Source: Planctomycetaceae bacterium
GTDB lineage: Bacteria; Planctomycetota; Planctomycetia; Pirellulales; Thermoguttaceae
Assembly: GCA_021372005.1 (NCBI GenBank)
Contig: JAJFVC010000088.1
Location: 1 to 64,000, forward strand
Direction: 5' to 3'
Length of the DNA: 64,000 bases
Shown: positions 62,329-64,000 of the stretch, piece by piece
Layout of the letters: the number at the start of each line of letters is the position of its first letter
Position numbering within the stretch: position 1 is the stretch's first letter
The notes under the pieces: model-generated
The model's input: the letters and a program-made list of their open reading frames with translations, nothing else
Database searches by the model: none
What the model was told of the DNA's origin: nothing
Made by a program: the position numbers and the translations under genes

Positions 62329-64000
62329 TTATTGCTTTACGTCGTGGGGCGCATCGCCGGGCGGAGGCGTTAACATCTGGCCGGTCGATCCGAGGGCCTT
62401 CAACAACCCTTGCTCCGCCTCCAGCCGCAAGTGAACGCTGTTGGACGCCGGCAGCGTGGTGAGCGTGAGGTGATCGTGTTGGCCGGCCGACGCCAAAAAC
62501 GTGGCGATCATTCCGGCGTACGACTTCGTCTCCGGCGTCTCGCCGATCTCGCCGAGCAGTCGGGCCACCGACAGCACGCTGACGGTCAGTTGCATCGGCG
62601 GCACTTGCTTCGGCTTGGCGGCCTTGCAGCGGTCGATCGCCTTTTTCAGTTGTTCGGCGGCGTTGTGACCGGCAGCCATTATGGCCCGATCGTCGGCGAT
62701 TCCGATCACCACCTCGAGATTGTCGCCGACCAGTGTGGCCAACCCCTGTTGCGGCGTCGGCAACGAAATCAGGTGCAGTTGGAAGTTTTGATAGGTTTCA
62801 TGGCTCAGCTTGAGTGCCTCGGACGGGCTGGTTTTCTTGGCCTCTTCGACAAACTGCTTCAGGCTCTTTTCGAGCTTCGAGCCGTCGGCGATCACGGCGG
62901 CGGCCAGCATCGACGAGGCGCCCGGCTCCAACGTAACGGCTACGGCCGTGTCGGTCTTTTTCGTATCCACGGTCTTTTCTAGAACCGTGAGCACGTCGCC
63001 GAACAACTGCGACACCAACTTGACCTCGTTCGGGGCCAACCCTTGCTTGCCGATTTCTTCGGCGACCGATTTCCGCAGGTCCGCCAACGATTTCTTCGTC
63101 TGTGCGGCTTGTGCGTCGTTCAGCTTGCCGACCGAACTGAACGAAAAGGTGGCGCCCGCCGGCGCCAGACCGGACAGTTGGGTCGTGCCTAGCTTAATCT
63201 CGGAGAACTGTTCGGCCAGTTTCGTGCCGGGCCGGGCCGTCAGATGGAGATCGAGATAGGTGGTTTTTGTCTTGGGGTCGACGTTCCAGCCCAGCACCAG
63301 GTCATCCAGGTCGCTGACCAGCATGGTCAGTTGCTCGGCGGACCGTCGGGCCATGCTCAACCGGAGCGTCTGTTCCTCGGCGTTTTGCCCGGCTTGCTGC
63401 ATGCCGCTTTCCGTGCCGGCGCGAAGCAATGCCAAAATTTGATCGCGATATTCCTTGGGCAGATTGGGGAAGGAAATGCGGACGGCCAGGTTGTAGCGCG
63501 AAGGCAGATCGCCCAGCAGCGGCGCCGGATCGGCGGCTACGTGGTCCAATTGTTTTTCCGAATCGGCGATATATGCCCAATCGCCCTTTTGCGTCGCGTA
63601 CAGGGTGCGGCCGTCGTTCGGAATGTGATAGACGCCTTTTTCCTTCTTGATCTCACGGCCCGACTGCGCCTCGATCAATCGGATCAATGGTTTCAGATCG
63701 GCCACGGGCAGGAATGCATATGCGGTCGGAATGGGATCGCCGGCCAGGACCACCAAACCCCAGGGCCGCTGTGGGTCCATGGCCAATGGGCCCTGCGAGC
63801 CTTCGCCTTGCGGCAACATCAGGGCCATCATTTCCAGTTGTTTGCCGAGATTGGGATTGCCGGTCAGCCGGCCAACGGCCGTCACGTCGTCGACCAGCTT
63901 TTGATAACCGCCGAACGACACGACCGCCAACGTTTTGGGTTCCTGGTCGGCCGCCGGACAAACGCCCGAGGCGATCAACGACCACGCGACCAACGCCAAG
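62329..64000 (-). CDS. Secreted protein of unknown function, 5'-truncated by window edge
   Basis: At least 556 residues. The visible start (ALVAWSLIASGVCPAAD) is the hydrophobic core and cleavage region of a signal peptide, and the frame runs off the right edge, so a few N-terminal residues are missing. The mature part has repeated alpha/beta modules (FLPVADLKPLIRLIEAQSG, LISLPTPQQGLATLVG, VIGIADDRAIMAAGHNAAEQLKKAID), a DUF3352-like arrangement seen in secreted proteins. Function unknown. Confidence 0.65.
   Translation of the reverse strand, partial: LALVAWSLIASGVCPAADQEPKTLAVVSFGGYQKLVDDVTAVGRLTGNPNLGKQLEMMALMLPQGEGSQGPLAMDPQRPWGLVVLAGDPIPTAYAFLPVADLKPLIRLIEAQSGREIKKEKGVYHIPNDGRTLYATQKGDWAYIADSEKQLDHVAADPAPLLGDLPSRYNLAVRISFPNLPKEYRDQILALLRAGTESGMQQAGQNAEEQTLRLSMARRSAEQLTMLVSDLDDLVLGWNVDPKTKTTYLDLHLTARPGTKLAEQFSEIKLGTTQLSGLAPAGATFSFSSVGKLNDAQAAQTKKSLADLRKSVAEEIGKQGLAPNEVKLVSQLFGDVLTVLEKTVDTKKTDTAVAVTLEPGASSMLAAAVIADGSKLEKSLKQFVEEAKKTSPSEALKLSHETYQNFQLHLISLPTPQQGLATLVGDNLEVVIGIADDRAIMAAGHNAAEQLKKAIDRCKAAKPKQVPPMQLTVSVLSVARLLGEIGETPETKSYAGMIATFLASAGQHDHLTLTTLPASNSVHLRLEAEQGLLKALGSTGQMLTPPPGDAPHDVKQ

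Overview
This window is chromosomal DNA from a planctomycete, most likely of the order Pirellulales. That placement is an inference from gene content. The evidence is a complete single-operon Tad pilus locus, a kdsB fragment (Kdo/LPS synthesis), hpnCDE squalene genes, an FHA/coiled-coil membrane protein, several secreted or lipid-anchored proteins of planctomycete type, high GC, and frequent GTG/TTG starts. I see no rRNA, tRNA, CRISPR array, insertion sequence or prophage.

Layout. 1-4.3 kb: 3' end of kdsB with a terminator, a mazEF-like toxin-antitoxin pair with a consensus promoter and palindrome, pyrG, and a FliM-like gene. 4.3-16 kb (minus strand): Tad pilus operon in the order flp, tadV, tadE, cpaB, rcpA/cpaC, tadZ/cpaE, tadA/cpaF, tadB, tadC, a secreted protein, tadD. 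The flp pilin gene has its own promoter, a leader of about 414 nt and its own terminator. The leader contains a convincing c-di-GMP-I (GEMM) riboswitch and, upstream of it, a four-way-junction RNA that I do not recognise and that begins at the predicted transcription start. 16-21 kb: a zinc-ribbon protein, a YfhO-like membrane protein overlapping a CsbB-like glycosyltransferase, and another polytopic membrane protein. 21-30.4 kb: a secreted protein, rsfS-argS, then the minus-strand operon rpmF-fabD-fabG-acpP-fabF, an HtrA-type protease and a DksA/TraR zinc-finger protein. 31-36 kb: the FHA/coiled-coil protein with seven 39-residue repeats, a sugar-phosphate isomerase-like protein, and the queuosine genes queF and queC-queE. 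36-42 kb: hpnCDE (minus) divergent from ispH, a degenerate enolase-superfamily protein and ybaK.

42-46 kb (minus): a membrane protein, a CpsD-like ATPase without the Walker A lysine, an ExeA-like AAA ATPase and a CheB methylesterase. 46-51 kb: a ketosynthase homologue lacking its catalytic cysteine, a small conserved protein, a double ABC-2 permease and a low-complexity lipoprotein. 51-57 kb: a quinone oxidoreductase, then seven co-directional small proteins of unknown function; five of these end in Ala-Ala and three in Leu-Arg-Arg-Ala-Ala. 57-64 kb: agmatinase divergent from a pyruvoyl-dependent arginine decarboxylase, a VWA membrane protein, an M48 protease, lysA and the edge-truncated gene of a secreted protein.

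How the genes fit together. Surface attachment is the main theme: the Tad pilus is under apparent c-di-GMP control, with envelope glycosylation genes and surface proteins nearby. Housekeeping modules lie between: fatty acid synthesis, squalene and isoprenoids, queuosine, agmatine/putrescine, CTP and lysine. The best candidates for undescribed biology are the flp leader RNA, the 52.9-57.1 kb small-protein cluster and three homologues that have lost catalytic residues.
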